Below are positions 45,419 through 54,022 of a stretch of DNA of 64,000 bases, one piece after another. The translations under genes were made by a program, and so were the position numbers. Under the pieces are notes generated by a model. That model worked only from the letters and a program-made list of their open reading frames with translations, was not told the DNA's origin and ran no database searches. Within the stretch, counting starts at the first letter, position 1, and each line of letters starts with the position of its first letter. Location of the stretch: NCBI RefSeq assembly GCF_001766675.1, contig NZ_MJLT01000001.1, positions 310,001-374,000 of the forward strand, written 5' to 3'. Source of the DNA: Arthrobacter sp. SW1 (GTDB lineage Bacteria > Actinomycetota > Actinomycetes > Actinomycetales > Micrococcaceae).

Positions 45419-46774
45419 ATGACCGGCATCACCGAAGCCACCACCGCCGCACCGCTCTGGGACGCTCCTTTTGCGCACCGCCCCGTTGACGCAACCGTCA
45501 CGGTTCCCGGTTCGAAGTCGCTGACCAACCGCTACCTCGTCCTAGCCGCCCTGGCGGATGGCCCGTCCCGCCTGCGGGCTCCCCTGCATTCGAGGGACTC
45601 GGCCCTCATGATCGAGGCCCTTCGCCGCTTGGGCGCCACCGTTACGGAGGTTCCGGGGGACGGCAGCTACGGTCCCGACCTCCTGATCGAGCCGATCGAC
45701 ACCTCGGCGCCGGCTTCCGACTGCGACATCGACTGCGGCCTGGCCGGCACGGTGATGCGTTTTGTTCCGCCGCTCGCCGCGCTGCGCAACGGCCGCTCGG
45801 CCTTCGACGGCGACCCCCACGCACGCAAGCGCCCCATGACCACGATCATCGAAGCCCTGGCGGCGCTCGGCGTCGGGATTTCCGCTCCCGACGGCGGCCC
45901 GGCGTCGTCCCTGCCGTTCACCGTGCAGGGCACCGGCGCCGTCCGCGGCGGGCATCTGGTCATCGACGCCAGTGCGTCCTCCCAATTCGTCTCGGCACTG
46001 CTGCTGGTGGGCGCCCGCTTCGAGGAGGGCCTGCACCTTGAGCACGTGGGCAAGCCCGTGCCGAGCCTGGACCACATCACCATGACTGTCGCCGTGCTGC
46101 GCGGAGTAGGCGTGGAGGTGGACGACTCCGTCCCCAACCACTGGCGCGTGGCTCCTGGCACCATCCGGGCCTTCGACGAACGGATTGAACAGGATCTCTC
46201 CAACGCCGGGCCATTCCTGGCTGCGGCCCTGGCCAGCAAGGGCACCGTGCGGATTCCGAACTGGCCGTCCAACACCACCCAGGTGGGCGACATGTGGCGG
46301 GAGATCCTGCAGACGATGGGCGCCACCGTGACGCTGGAGGACGGGACCCTCACCGTGACCGGCGGCCCGGAAATCAAGGGCGCCGACTTCGACGAAACCA
46401 GTGAACTCGCCCCCACCGTGGCTGCGCTCTGCGCCCTTGCGGGAGGACCGTCCAGGCTCACCGGCATTGCGCACCTGCGCGGGCACGAAACCGACCGGCT
46501 GGCAGCCCTGGTCGCCGAGATCAACCGCCTGGGCGGCGACGCCGAGGAAACCAGCGACGGCCTGATCATCCGGCCCGCCCGCCTGCACGGCGGCGTCGTG
46601 CACAGCTACGCCGACCACCGCATGGCGACGGCCGGCGCGATCCTGGGCCTCGCCGTCGAGGGCGTCCAGGTGGAAGACATCGCCACGACGTCCAAGACCA
46701 TGCCGGAATTCCCGCAGATCTGGGCCGCCATGCTGGAAAGCGGCTCCGCCGCGACCACGGAGGCCGGTCGCTGA
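45419..46774 (+). CDS. aroA: 5-enolpyruvylshikimate-3-phosphate synthase
   Basis: 451-residue EPSP synthase of the shikimate pathway. Key motifs are VPGSKSLTNRYLVLAALA near residue 30, DCGLAGTVMRF (about 105), the loop DPHARKRPM and the C-terminal HETDRLAAL and SYADHRMATA. The LAGTVMR loop is the Actinobacteria form of LNAGTAMRP. It uses ATG 45419, 7 nt after the doxX stop; an in-frame TTG at 45401 overlaps doxX. It leads a compact aroA-rsgA-hisN run common in this phylum. Confidence 0.95.
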   Translation: MTGITEATTAAPLWDAPFAHRPVDATVTVPGSKSLTNRYLVLAALADGPSRLRAPLHSRDSALMIEALRRLGATVTEVPGDGSYGPDLLIEPIDTSAPASDCDIDCGLAGTVMRFVPPLAALRNGRSAFDGDPHARKRPMTTIIEALAALGVGISAPDGGPASSLPFTVQGTGAVRGGHLVIDASASSQFVSALLLVGARFEEGLHLEHVGKPVPSLDHITMTVAVLRGVGVEVDDSVPNHWRVAPGTIRAFDERIEQDLSNAGPFLAAALASKGTVRIPNWPSNTTQVGDMWREILQTMGATVTLEDGTLTVTGGPEIKGADFDETSELAPTVAALCALAGGPSRLTGIAHLRGHETDRLAALVAEINRLGGDAEETSDGLIIRPARLHGGVVHSYADHRMATAGAILGLAVEGVQVEDIATTSKTMPEFPQIWAAMLESGSAATTEAGR

Positions 46775-46776
46775 CG

Positions 46777-47892
46777 ATGGCACGCTCTGCACGGTCCTGG
46801 GACGAATCCGACGTCCGGATCCGGCCGAACAAGAAGGGCTCCCGTCCGCGCACCAAGGACCGGCCCAGCCATGACGATGCCGTGCTCGGCCGCATCATCA
46901 CGGTGGACCGCGGCCGCTACACCGCGGTGGTCGCCGAAGACACGCCGGAGGAACGCACCGTCATCGCCGCCCGCGCGCGCGAGCTCCGGCGGACCCCGGT
47001 GGTACCTGGCGATTTCGTCGCACTGGTGGGAGACGTCTCGGGCGGCCCGGATGCGCTGGCCCGCCTGGTCCGCGTGGAGGAGCGGAAAACCGTGCTGCGC
47101 CGCAGCGCCGATGACACCGATCCCGTGGAACGCGTGGTGGTCGCCAACGCCGACCAGCTGGTGATCGTGGTGGCGGCGGCCAACCCGGAGCCGCGCACCG
47201 GTTTCATCGACCGCGCCCTGGTGGCAGCGTACGACGCCGGCATTGAGCCGCTGCTGCTCGTCACCAAGGCTGATGTCAAGGATCCCGCGGAACTGCTCGC
47301 CAACTACCTCGCCCTCGACTTCCCGGTGATCATCAGCCGCACAGCCGATGCCGAGGCCTCGGGTATCGACGCCCGGAGCGACGACGGCCTCTCGGCACGC
47401 CTCGACGGCAACGCCGTCAGCCGCTTGCGGGAGCACCTCGACGGCAAGGTCACGGTCATGCTTGGCCATTCCGGCGTCGGGAAGTCCACCATGGTCAACG
47501 CACTCACGGGCGCCGAGCGCGCCACCGGCGGCGTCAATGCCGTCACCGGACGGGGCCGCCACACCTCGTCCTCTGCCCTCGCGCTGAAGCTTGACGACGC
47601 ACCGGCCGGCAGCTGGATCATCGACACGCCCGGCATCCGTTCCTTCGGTCTGGCCCTGGTGGATCCTGACCGCATCATGCATGCCTTCCCCGACCTCGAA
47701 CCGGGCACCGAATCCTGCGAGCGCGGCTGCAAGCACGACGCCAACGCCGTGCGCTGCGGGCTCGACGAGTGGGTTGCCTCCGGCTCTGCGGGCGACGCCG
47801 GCCCGGCGCGTCTCGCCTCGCTCCGCCGACTCCTCGGCGCAGATCCGCGCCAGGAAGCCAAGGAAACCAAGGAACTGGGCACCGTCATCTGA
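46777..47892 (+). CDS. rsgA: Ribosome small-subunit GTPase RsgA
   Basis: 371-residue circularly permuted GTPase for 30S maturation: OB domain (about 35-105), then G4 LLVTKAD (about 160), G1 GHSGVGKST (about 230-238), G3 DTPGIRSFG (about 285), and a C-terminal zinc-binding C-x6-H-x5-C region including CERGCKHDANAVRC. It starts 2 nt after the aroA stop. Confidence 0.95.
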   Translation: MARSARSWDESDVRIRPNKKGSRPRTKDRPSHDDAVLGRIITVDRGRYTAVVAEDTPEERTVIAARARELRRTPVVPGDFVALVGDVSGGPDALARLVRVEERKTVLRRSADDTDPVERVVVANADQLVIVVAAANPEPRTGFIDRALVAAYDAGIEPLLLVTKADVKDPAELLANYLALDFPVIISRTADAEASGIDARSDDGLSARLDGNAVSRLREHLDGKVTVMLGHSGVGKSTMVNALTGAERATGGVNAVTGRGRHTSSSALALKLDDAPAGSWIIDTPGIRSFGLALVDPDRIMHAFPDLEPGTESCERGCKHDANAVRCGLDEWVASGSAGDAGPARLASLRRLLGADPRQEAKETKELGTVI

Positions 47893-47925
47893 CGGCACCT
47901 CCCCCGGCCCGGCCCGTCTTGCCGG

Positions 47926-47931
47926 TAGTTT
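47926..47931 (+). promoter_or_regulatory. Leaderless-type -10 box TAGTTT
   Basis: TAGTTT lies 6 nt before ATG 47938 of hisN; no Shine-Dalgarno. Confidence 0.5.
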
Positions 47932-47937
47932 GGAACC

Positions 47938-48750
47938 ATGACCCAAGCCGATCCGAACTACAACGACGATCTCCGCCTTGCCCACGTGCTGGCGGATTCC
48001 GTCGATGCCCTGACCATGGAGCGCTTCAAGGCCTTGGACCTGAAGGTCGAGTCCAAGCCCGATCTCACTCCCGTCACCGACGCCGACCGCGCGGCCGAGG
48101 AATCCATCCGTGGCCAGCTCTCCCGCTCGCGGCCCCGGGATGCCGTGCTCGGCGAGGAGTTCGGCAGTTCGGGCCATGGCTCCCGGCGCTGGATCATCGA
48201 CCCGATCGACGGGACAAAGAACTTCGTCCGCGGAGTCCCTGTCTGGGCTACCTTGATCGCACTCGTCGACGGCGACGAAGTGGTGGTCGGCGTCGTCAGC
48301 GCGCCCGCGTTGGGCCGGCGCTGGTGGGCGGTGAAGGGCGGCGGCGCGTACACGGGGCGCTCTTTGGCCTCTGCTACCCGCCTCAAGGTCAGCAACGTTT
48401 CGCGGCTCTCCGATGCCTCGCTGTCCTACTCCGAGATTTCGGAGTGGAAGAAGCAGGGATCCCTGGATTCGTTCCTGGAGCTGGAAGACTCCGTCTGGCG
48501 CAGCCGTGCCTACGGTGACTTCTGGTCCTACTGCCTTGTTGCCGAGGGCGCCGTGGACATCGCCGCCGAGCCTGAACTGGAGCTCTACGACATGGCAGCC
48601 CTCGTCCCGATTGTCACCGAGGCGGGCGGACGCTTTACCTCACTCGACGGCAAGGACGGCCCCTTCGGCGGCAACGCCGTGGCCACCAACTCGATCCTGC
48701 ACTCCGAAGTCCTGAAGACGCTCAACCCCGGCATCGACGACCTGCTCTGA
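47938..48750 (+). CDS. hisN: Histidinol-phosphatase (inositol monophosphatase type)
   Basis: 270-residue Mg2+-dependent phosphatase for the penultimate step of histidine synthesis in actinobacteria. Motifs: GEEFG (about residue 69), [12 protein letters not shown] (about 84-95) and the final [14 protein letters not shown] (about 212-225). Position after aroA and rsgA is the usual hisN context. A 45-nt gap with its own -10 allows separate expression. An intrinsic terminator follows. Confidence 0.9.
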   Translation: MTQADPNYNDDLRLAHVLADSVDALTMERFKALDLKVESKPDLTPVTDADRAAEESIRGQLSRSRPRDAVLGEEFGSSGHGSRRWIIDPIDGTKNFVRGVPVWATLIALVDGDEVVVGVVSAPALGRRWWAVKGGGAYTGRSLASATRLKVSNVSRLSDASLSYSEISEWKKQGSLDSFLELEDSVWRSRAYGDFWSYCLVAEGAVDIAAEPELELYDMAALVPIVTEAGGRFTSLDGKDGPFGGNAVATNSILHSEVLKTLNPGIDDLL

Positions 48751-48778
48751 GCCCTGTCCTGAAGGCAAACGAAGATTC

Positions 48779-48820
48779 ATCGGCGGCCGCCCCAAGCAAG
48801 GGGCAGCCGCCGATTTTTAT
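48779..48820 (+). terminator. Intrinsic terminator of hisN
   Basis: Stem ATCGGCGGC-C-GCCCC / GGGGC-A-GCCGCCGAT (one mismatch, 6-nt loop) followed by TTTTATT. Confidence 0.88.
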
Positions 48821-48917
48821 TCGGCTAAACGGCAGGAAACGGCATTTTCGTAATAATCGGCTTAACAAAACAACCCGGCTTTGGCGCCTCCCGTATGGTG
48901 TCTTAGTCTCAAAGACA

Positions 48918-49028
48918 GGTCACGAGTGCCAGCGCAAAACCCCGGTTTGCTGGCCGGCAACCCTCCATCGCGGCGGGGTGCCCCGGGTGACGACCAGGCC
49001 GGTCCGGAACGGATGCGGCAAGCGCGGA
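48918..49028 (+). promoter_or_regulatory. SAM-IV riboswitch
   Basis: Matches the SAM-IV pattern: GGTCACGAGTGCCAGC, then CCCCGG, TTGCTGGCCGGCAACCCTCC, GGCGGGGTGCCCCGGGTGACGACC, and the 3' pseudoknot element GCGGCAAGCGCGG. The small hairpin GTCCGgaaCGGAT between them replaces the P-stem seen in mycobacterial examples. The end lies about 38 nt before the regulated start codon, with hairpin CCCTGcctgCAGGG (about 49031-49044) between, so control is probably of translation start or by a Rho-independent fold. Confidence 0.93.
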
Positions 49029-49065
49029 TTCCCTGCCTGCAGGGTTCCCTTGAATGAGGACTGCC

Positions 49066-50469
49066 ATGAGCACTGCCACGATTTCTCCCACTGAACTGCG
49101 CCACAACGACGCCCTCCTTTCCCCGGCCGTCCGTCCGCTCGCCGCGGTCACCGGCGCCGAACTGCAGGCCCCGCTAATCCAAGGCGGCCACGTGCGTTAC
49201 GCGAACCTCGACTACGGTGCCTCCGCCCCGGCGTTGACCGTCGTCTCCGCATACCTCAACGAAATCCTCCCCTTCTACGCCAGCGTGCACCGCGGCGCCG
49301 GCTACGCCTCGCAGATCAGCACCTCGGTCTACGAAAACTCCCGGAACATCGTCCGCGAATTCGTCGGCGGCCGCGCCGACGACAGCGTGATCTTCACCCG
49401 GAACACCACGGATTCGCTGAACCTGCTGGCCGGCTGCCTGCCCGCCGTCGACGGCAAGCCCGCCGGTGAAGTGCTCTACCTCGACATCGAGCACCACGCC
49501 AACCTGCTCCCCTGGCAGAACGTCCCGCACCGCAGCATCGTGGCGGCCCCGACCCTTGCCGGGACCATTGCCAACATCCGTGAGGCGCTGGCCCAGGGCG
49601 GCATCAGCCTGCTCGCCGTCACCGGGGCATCCAACGTGACGGGCGAAATCCTGCCCGTCAAGGAACTCGCTGCCCTCGCCCACGAATTCGGCGCCCGCAT
49701 CGTCGTCGACGCAGCACAGCTTGCCCCCCACCGCCGGGTGGACATCGCAGCAGCCGACATCGACTACCTGGTGTTCTCCGGACACAAGCTGTACGCACCG
49801 TTCGGCGCCGGCGTCGTCGTCGGACGCAGCGACTGGCTCGACGCCGGCATCCCGCACCTGGCCGGCGGCGGCGCCGTCCGTGAAGCACGCCTCGATTCCG
49901 TCAGCTGGGCCACCGGCCCGGCCCGCCACGAAGGCGGCTCCCCCAACGTGCTCGGTGCCGCGACCCTCGCCCGGGCCACGCAGGTCATCGCGGAACTGGA
50001 CCAGGACGAGTGGCACGCCCACGAAGCCGCCATCCGCACGCACCTCGTTGAGGGCCTCAAGGAGGTCGACGGCCTCACGGTGCACCAGATCTTCAGCGAC
50101 ACCGACCCGGCAGACACCATCGGCGTGGTCAACTTCTCCCTCGAGGGCTATGACGCCGGACTGGTGGCCGCCTACCTTGCTGCCGAACACGGCATCGGCC
50201 TGCGCGACGGCCGCTTCTGCGCCCATCCGCTGCTCAAGCGCCTGGGCCTGCCGTCCGGTTCCCTCCGCGCCAGTTTCGGCCTGGGTTCCCGGCTGGAGGA
50301 CGCAACGCGCCTGATCGCCGGAATCAAGGCGCTCAAGTCCGACGGCCTCGGCTGGGATTACGTCGTGGACGCCGGCCGCTGGGTTCCCGCCAACGACCAC
50401 CGCAGCTACCCGCACTGGGCTCCGAACACTCCCGGCACTGCCGGCGCAGCGCCCTGCAGCACCGACTGA
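49066..50469 (+). CDS. Class V aminotransferase / class II cysteine desulfurase-like enzyme
   Basis: 467-residue PLP enzyme. The PLP lysine is in FSGHKLYAPFG (Lys241) and the Cys-loop LRDGRFCAHP (Cys385) has the form of SufS/CsdA/selenocysteine lyases, so sulfur transfer from cysteine is likely. No suf or isc genes are near. ATG 49066 is preferred to ATG 49054 because GAGGA lies 5 nt upstream. The SAM-IV riboswitch directly upstream means the gene is turned down when SAM is plentiful, tying it to methionine/cysteine sulfur supply. Substrate untested. Confidence 0.85.
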   Translation: MSTATISPTELRHNDALLSPAVRPLAAVTGAELQAPLIQGGHVRYANLDYGASAPALTVVSAYLNEILPFYASVHRGAGYASQISTSVYENSRNIVREFVGGRADDSVIFTRNTTDSLNLLAGCLPAVDGKPAGEVLYLDIEHHANLLPWQNVPHRSIVAAPTLAGTIANIREALAQGGISLLAVTGASNVTGEILPVKELAALAHEFGARIVVDAAQLAPHRRVDIAAADIDYLVFSGHKLYAPFGAGVVVGRSDWLDAGIPHLAGGGAVREARLDSVSWATGPARHEGGSPNVLGAATLARATQVIAELDQDEWHAHEAAIRTHLVEGLKEVDGLTVHQIFSDTDPADTIGVVNFSLEGYDAGLVAAYLAAEHGIGLRDGRFCAHPLLKRLGLPSGSLRASFGLGSRLEDATRLIAGIKALKSDGLGWDYVVDAGRWVPANDHRSYPHWAPNTPGTAGAAPCSTD

Positions 50470-50518
50470 ATGCGGTAGATTCGTAGGGTATTTTTCAGGA
50501 CCTGCGAAGGAAGGCTGC

Positions 50519-51280
50519 GTGGCAGCAAAGCACGGGCCGAAGCTGGACAGCGAGCGGCGGCGGCAACTGGGCTCAAGTTTCCAGGACGGCGGTGAGCACT
50601 ACCACCGCGTCCGTCCCGGCTACCCCGCAGACTCCGCGGACTGGCTGATCCCCGACGGCGCCCGGACCGCTGCGGACATCGGTGCGGGGACGGGCAAGTT
50701 CACCGCGCTGCTGCTGGAGCGCGGGCTGGCGACGACCGCCGTCGACCCCTCCGAGGACATGCTCGCGCAATTGCGGAAGGATTTTCCGGAGGCCACGGCC
50801 CTGCTCGGCACGGCCGAGGCAACAGGACTGGCGGACTCAGCATTCGACGTCGCCACCGTTGCCCAGGCCTGGCACTGGTGCGATCCACTGCCGGCAAGCA
50901 CCGAGCTGGCACGCATCCTCCGCCCGGGCGGGGTACTCGGCCTGGTCTGGAACCAGCTCGACACCACGGTTCCGTGGGTCCACCGGCTCTCCCGGATCAT
51001 GCACGCCGGGGACGTGCACAAAGCGGGTTTCCGGCCGGTGGTGGGGCCGGAATTCGAAGGCCTCGAAAGCCACCTCAGCCCCTGGAAGGATCCGCTCCTA
51101 CCGGAGGACATCATGGAGCTGACCAAGTCGCGCAGCTACTACCTGCGCGCCAACGAGGCCACCCGGGCCAAGGTCATGGGCAACCTGGAGTGGTACCTCT
51201 ACGAACACCTCGGCCACGCGCCGGGCGAGGTCATCCGGCTGCCCTATGTGACCCGGAGCTGGCGGGCCCGCAAAGTATGA
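50519..51280 (+). CDS. Class I SAM-dependent methyltransferase
   Basis: 253 residues. SAM-binding loop AADIGAGTGKFTALLLE (about residues 51-67), then a CxxD-like AVDPSEDML motif and LARILRPGGVLGLVWN (about 145-160), as in methyltransferases of the type 11 class. The N-terminal FQDGGEHYHRVRPGYP is common in actinobacterial members of unknown substrate. GTG 50519 follows AAGGAAGG. It lies downstream of the SAM-regulated enzyme and may be cotranscribed. Confidence 0.85.
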   Translation: MAAKHGPKLDSERRRQLGSSFQDGGEHYHRVRPGYPADSADWLIPDGARTAADIGAGTGKFTALLLERGLATTAVDPSEDMLAQLRKDFPEATALLGTAEATGLADSAFDVATVAQAWHWCDPLPASTELARILRPGGVLGLVWNQLDTTVPWVHRLSRIMHAGDVHKAGFRPVVGPEFEGLESHLSPWKDPLLPEDIMELTKSRSYYLRANEATRAKVMGNLEWYLYEHLGHAPGEVIRLPYVTRSWRARKV

Positions 51281-51296
51281 GGCCTGCCGTTCACGG

Positions 51297-51302
51297 TAGG
51301 CT
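51297..51302 (+). promoter_or_regulatory. Leaderless-type -10 box TAGGCT
   Basis: TAGGCT 7 nt before GTG 51310 of the DtxR-family regulator. Confidence 0.5.
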
Positions 51303-51309
51303 TGGAACC

Positions 51310-52023
51310 GTGAAGACCGGTACGCCCTCATCCTCGATCGAGGACTACGTCAAGGTCATCTACTCGTTCACCGAGTGGCAGGACAAGCCCATCACGTCCT
51401 CGCAGCTGGCCCAGCGGCTGGGGGTGGCGAACTCCTCCGTCTCCGAAATGGTCCGCAAGCTCAAGGACCAGGGCCTGGTGGACCACCAGCCGTACAGTGC
51501 CATCACGCTCACCGCGGAAGGCATGCGCCTGGCCTTGGCCATGGTGCGCCGCCACCGGCTGATCGAAACGTACCTCGTGATGGAGCTCGGCTACAGCTGG
51601 GACGAGGTGCATGACGAGGCCGAACTGCTGGAGCACGCCGTGTCCGATACCTTCATCGAACGCATGGCCGTGAAACTCGGCAACCCCTCCCGCGACCCGC
51701 ACGGCGATCCCATTCCCGCCGCTGACGGCACCGTGCAGTTGCCGCACGCCCACCGGATGGTCGAGCTGGACGAGGGCCATTCCGGCCGGATCACCCGCAT
51801 CAGCGACGAGAACCCGGACCTCCTCAGATACCTGGCGGCCGAGGAAATCGACCTCGACGCCAACGTACAGGTCATGGGCCGGAAGCCGTTCGGCGGCGCC
51901 CTGGTGGTCAAGATCGGCAGCGGTGCATCGAGCCGCGAATACGATCTCGCCGATGAAGTCGCTTCCGCCCTCTGGGTAGCGTCCGACTCGCGCCATGAAG
52001 GCTGCACGCTCGGCGCCGACTGA
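51310..52023 (+). CDS. DtxR/MntR family metal-dependent regulator
   Basis: 237-residue metalloregulator with an N-terminal winged helix (SSQLAQRLGVANSSVSEMVR, about residues 25-44), a dimerisation/metal domain carrying MVRRHRLIETYLVMELGYSWDEVH-type ligands (E, H, D/C residues about 80-105), and a C-terminal SH3-like FeoA domain (about 160-225). Which metal, Mn or Fe, cannot be told. GTG 51310 has a leaderless -10. It converges on the DHA2 transporter gene with 2 nt between stops. Confidence 0.88.
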   Translation: MKTGTPSSSIEDYVKVIYSFTEWQDKPITSSQLAQRLGVANSSVSEMVRKLKDQGLVDHQPYSAITLTAEGMRLALAMVRRHRLIETYLVMELGYSWDEVHDEAELLEHAVSDTFIERMAVKLGNPSRDPHGDPIPAADGTVQLPHAHRMVELDEGHSGRITRISDENPDLLRYLAAEEIDLDANVQVMGRKPFGGALVVKIGSGASSREYDLADEVASALWVASDSRHEGCTLGAD

Positions 52024-52025
52024 CC

Positions 52026-53432
52026 CTAACCCGGTTCGCCGCCCTGCGGTACCGCTTCCAGTTCCGGGTTCCGGATCCCGACGGCGGACGCCGCCGCCCC
52101 GATCATCAGCAGCACCGCGGTGACCACCGCGCCCTGATGCAGGCCCGCCGTCGTGAGCACCGGTCCGGTGATAATCCCGGCGAAGGCGATGCAGACCAGG
52201 CCCGCGATGCGGGCGACGGCATTGTTGATCGCTGAGCCGATCCCTGCTTGTTCCGCGGGGACTGCGCCGAGGATCGCCGCCGTGAGTGGGGCCACCGTGA
52301 CGGCAAGCCCCACGCCGAACACAATCTGCCCGGGCAGCACCTGCGTCCAGTAGTTGAGCGGGGACTGCACCGTGAGGAGCAACAAGAAACCGACACCGCA
52401 GAGCACGGGACCGAACGTCATGAACCAGCGCGGCCCGTACTTGCCCGCCAGGCCGCCGAAGTAACTGGAGGCGAGCATCAGGATCACGGTGGACGGCAGC
52501 AACGCGATGCCGGCCGCCGTCGCACTCATTCCGCCCACTTGCTGCAGGTAGATGCCGAGGATGAAGAAGCCCAGCGAGAACGCAGCGTAGATGGCCAGCG
52601 TTGCCAGGTTGCCCCATCCGAAGTTCCGGATCCCGAAGAGCTTGAGCGGGAGCATGGGCGCCGGGGTCCGGGCCTCGTGGACCAGGAACAACACGAGCCC
52701 CGCCACGCCGACCGTCAGGGGAATCCAGACAAAGGGGCTGCCCCAGCCAAGGCGGCCCTGCTCGATGAACGCGTAGACCGGGCCACCCAGCCCGACGATC
52801 GCCAGGAACGCGCCAAGGTAGTCGATCCGACCCGACGCGGGATCCTTGCTGTCGTCCGCGCGAAGCTTCAGGACCAGCGGCCAGACGATAGCCAAGGGAA
52901 TGATGTTCGCGAAAAAGAAGAAGCGCCAGGACAGGTAATCCACGGACAGTCCGCCGACCAGCGGGGCGACGATCGCGGCTGCGCTGGTCCAGCCGGACCA
53001 CTGGCCGATGGCCCGGGATTGGGCCGGGCCGCTGAAGAAGTTCACGATCAGCGCCAGCGAACTCGGAACCACCAAGGCGCCCGCCACGCCCTGCAGGGCC
53101 CGGGCCACCACCAGCACCTCCCCCGACCAGGCGAGCCCGCACAACACGGACGTCAGCGCAAAGCCACCCAGTCCCCATTCGAGCACCCGGACCCGGCCGA
53201 AGTGATCCGACAGGGAGCCGGCGACAAGGATCAGCCCGCCAAGGGTGAGCAGGTAGGCATCCACCACCCACTGCTGGATGACCAGTCCGCCGCCCAGTTC
53301 GCGGCCGATCGCAGGCAGGGCGAGGTTGACCACGAAGGTATCGAGGAAGGCGATGAACGATGCCACAATGGCCACCGCCAGCACGCGTTTCTGCAGCGGA
53401 GTGGCCGGAGGGAGGACGGCCGCGTCATTCAT
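52026..53432 (-). CDS. DHA2 family MFS drug exporter
   Basis: 468-residue proton-driven antiporter of the EmrB/QacA type with about 14 predicted helices. The motif A-like segment GSLSDHFGRVRVLEWG and the motif C region of helix 5 are visible, and the first helix contains LDTFVVNLALP, the DHA2 signature. ATG 53432 is chosen because TAGGCT ends 6 nt upstream, which would make this transcript leaderless; GTG 53438 cannot be used from that promoter. Substrate unknown. Confidence 0.88.
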   Translation of the reverse strand: MNDAAVLPPATPLQKRVLAVAIVASFIAFLDTFVVNLALPAIGRELGGGLVIQQWVVDAYLLTLGGLILVAGSLSDHFGRVRVLEWGLGGFALTSVLCGLAWSGEVLVVARALQGVAGALVVPSSLALIVNFFSGPAQSRAIGQWSGWTSAAAIVAPLVGGLSVDYLSWRFFFFANIIPLAIVWPLVLKLRADDSKDPASGRIDYLGAFLAIVGLGGPVYAFIEQGRLGWGSPFVWIPLTVGVAGLVLFLVHEARTPAPMLPLKLFGIRNFGWGNLATLAIYAAFSLGFFILGIYLQQVGGMSATAAGIALLPSTVILMLASSYFGGLAGKYGPRWFMTFGPVLCGVGFLLLLTVQSPLNYWTQVLPGQIVFGVGLAVTVAPLTAAILGAVPAEQAGIGSAINNAVARIAGLVCIAFAGIITGPVLTTAGLHQGAVVTAVLLMIGAAASAVGIRNPELEAVPQGGEPG

Positions 53433-53438
53433 GTGCAC

Positions 53439-53444
53439 AGCCTA
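53439..53444 (-). promoter_or_regulatory. Leaderless-type -10 box TAGGCT for the MFS gene
   Basis: Minus-strand TAGGCT exactly 6 nt before ATG 53432. Confidence 0.55.
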
Positions 53445-53492
53445 CGCCTGTCCCTCCCCACACGCCCGCGTTCCGTGCAGCCCGGAGTCCCG

Positions 53493-53498
53493 TATCGT
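53493..53498 (+). promoter_or_regulatory. Leaderless-type -10 box TATCGT
   Basis: TATCGT 7 nt before GTG 53506. Confidence 0.45.
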
Positions 53499-53505
53499 TG
53501 AAACG

Positions 53506-53871
53506 GTGATCAGCAGACGTGACGCGGCCGTGGCCCTTGATATCCCCCTCGAAATGGCGCAGCGCCACGGAATCCCCGCCAGGCTTTCGCCCGCTGAACT
53601 TGCCGGACTGCAGGAAAACCCGCCGCAGTGGCTCGTGCAATCGCGGGCCAACAGGACAGGCAAGCGCCCTGTCTGGGTGCACCTGCAGTGTGTGGTGTGC
53701 GGCTACAGCGAGGCCGCCCGCCCGAAGAAATGGTGGCCGGAATTCACCTACGTCTTTTGCGGCCATCACCGGAGCAACGAGGTCCCCGGAGTACTGCCCG
53801 GGGAGGTCCGGAGCGAGTACGAAGGAATCGGCACGCGGTTCGTGGGGGTCACGGACGTGGCGGCGGGCTGA
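53506..53871 (+). CDS. Small zinc-finger-like protein of unknown function
   Basis: 121 residues. The N-terminal half contains IPARLSPAELAGLQENPPQW; the second half has CVVC and FCGHH, a C-x2-C ... C-x-x-H spacing that could bind zinc. The LQENPPQWL pattern resembles DUF5997-type proteins, but the Cys/His part does not, so I leave it unnamed. GTG 53506 is the first start after a TATCGT box. Neighbours do not suggest a role. Confidence 0.7.
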   Translation: MISRRDAAVALDIPLEMAQRHGIPARLSPAELAGLQENPPQWLVQSRANRTGKRPVWVHLQCVVCGYSEAARPKKWWPEFTYVFCGHHRSNEVPGVLPGEVRSEYEGIGTRFVGVTDVAAG

Positions 53872-53899
53872 GCCGGGAACCCAGGAACGCCCAGGCCGC

Positions 53900-53946
53900 T
53901 TGCTTTCGTCCGCCCGTTGCTTTCGTCCGCCCGTTGCTTTCGTTCG
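53900..53946 (+). repeat. 17-nt tandem repeat, 2.8 copies
   Basis: TTGCTTTCGTCCGCCCG at 53900-53916 and 53917-53933, then a partial third copy (53934-53946, TTGCTTTCGTTCG). Each copy begins TTGCTT, and the third sits at -35 spacing from a TAATTT box. Confidence 0.85.
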
Positions 53947-53961
53947 AAAGGGGCGTAATTT
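53934..53961 (+). promoter_or_regulatory. Candidate promoter of the 44-residue protein
   Basis: TTGCTT (53934-53939), 16-nt spacer, TAATTT (53956-53961). A 7-bp hairpin (GGAGGCC gac GGCCTCC, 53969-53985) would lie at the very 5' end of the transcript. Confidence 0.55.
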
Positions 53962-54022
53962 ACAAAGTGGAGGCCGACGGCCTCCGGGAGTGGTTCCCAG
54001 GGATACGGCACAGGAGCAAGCC

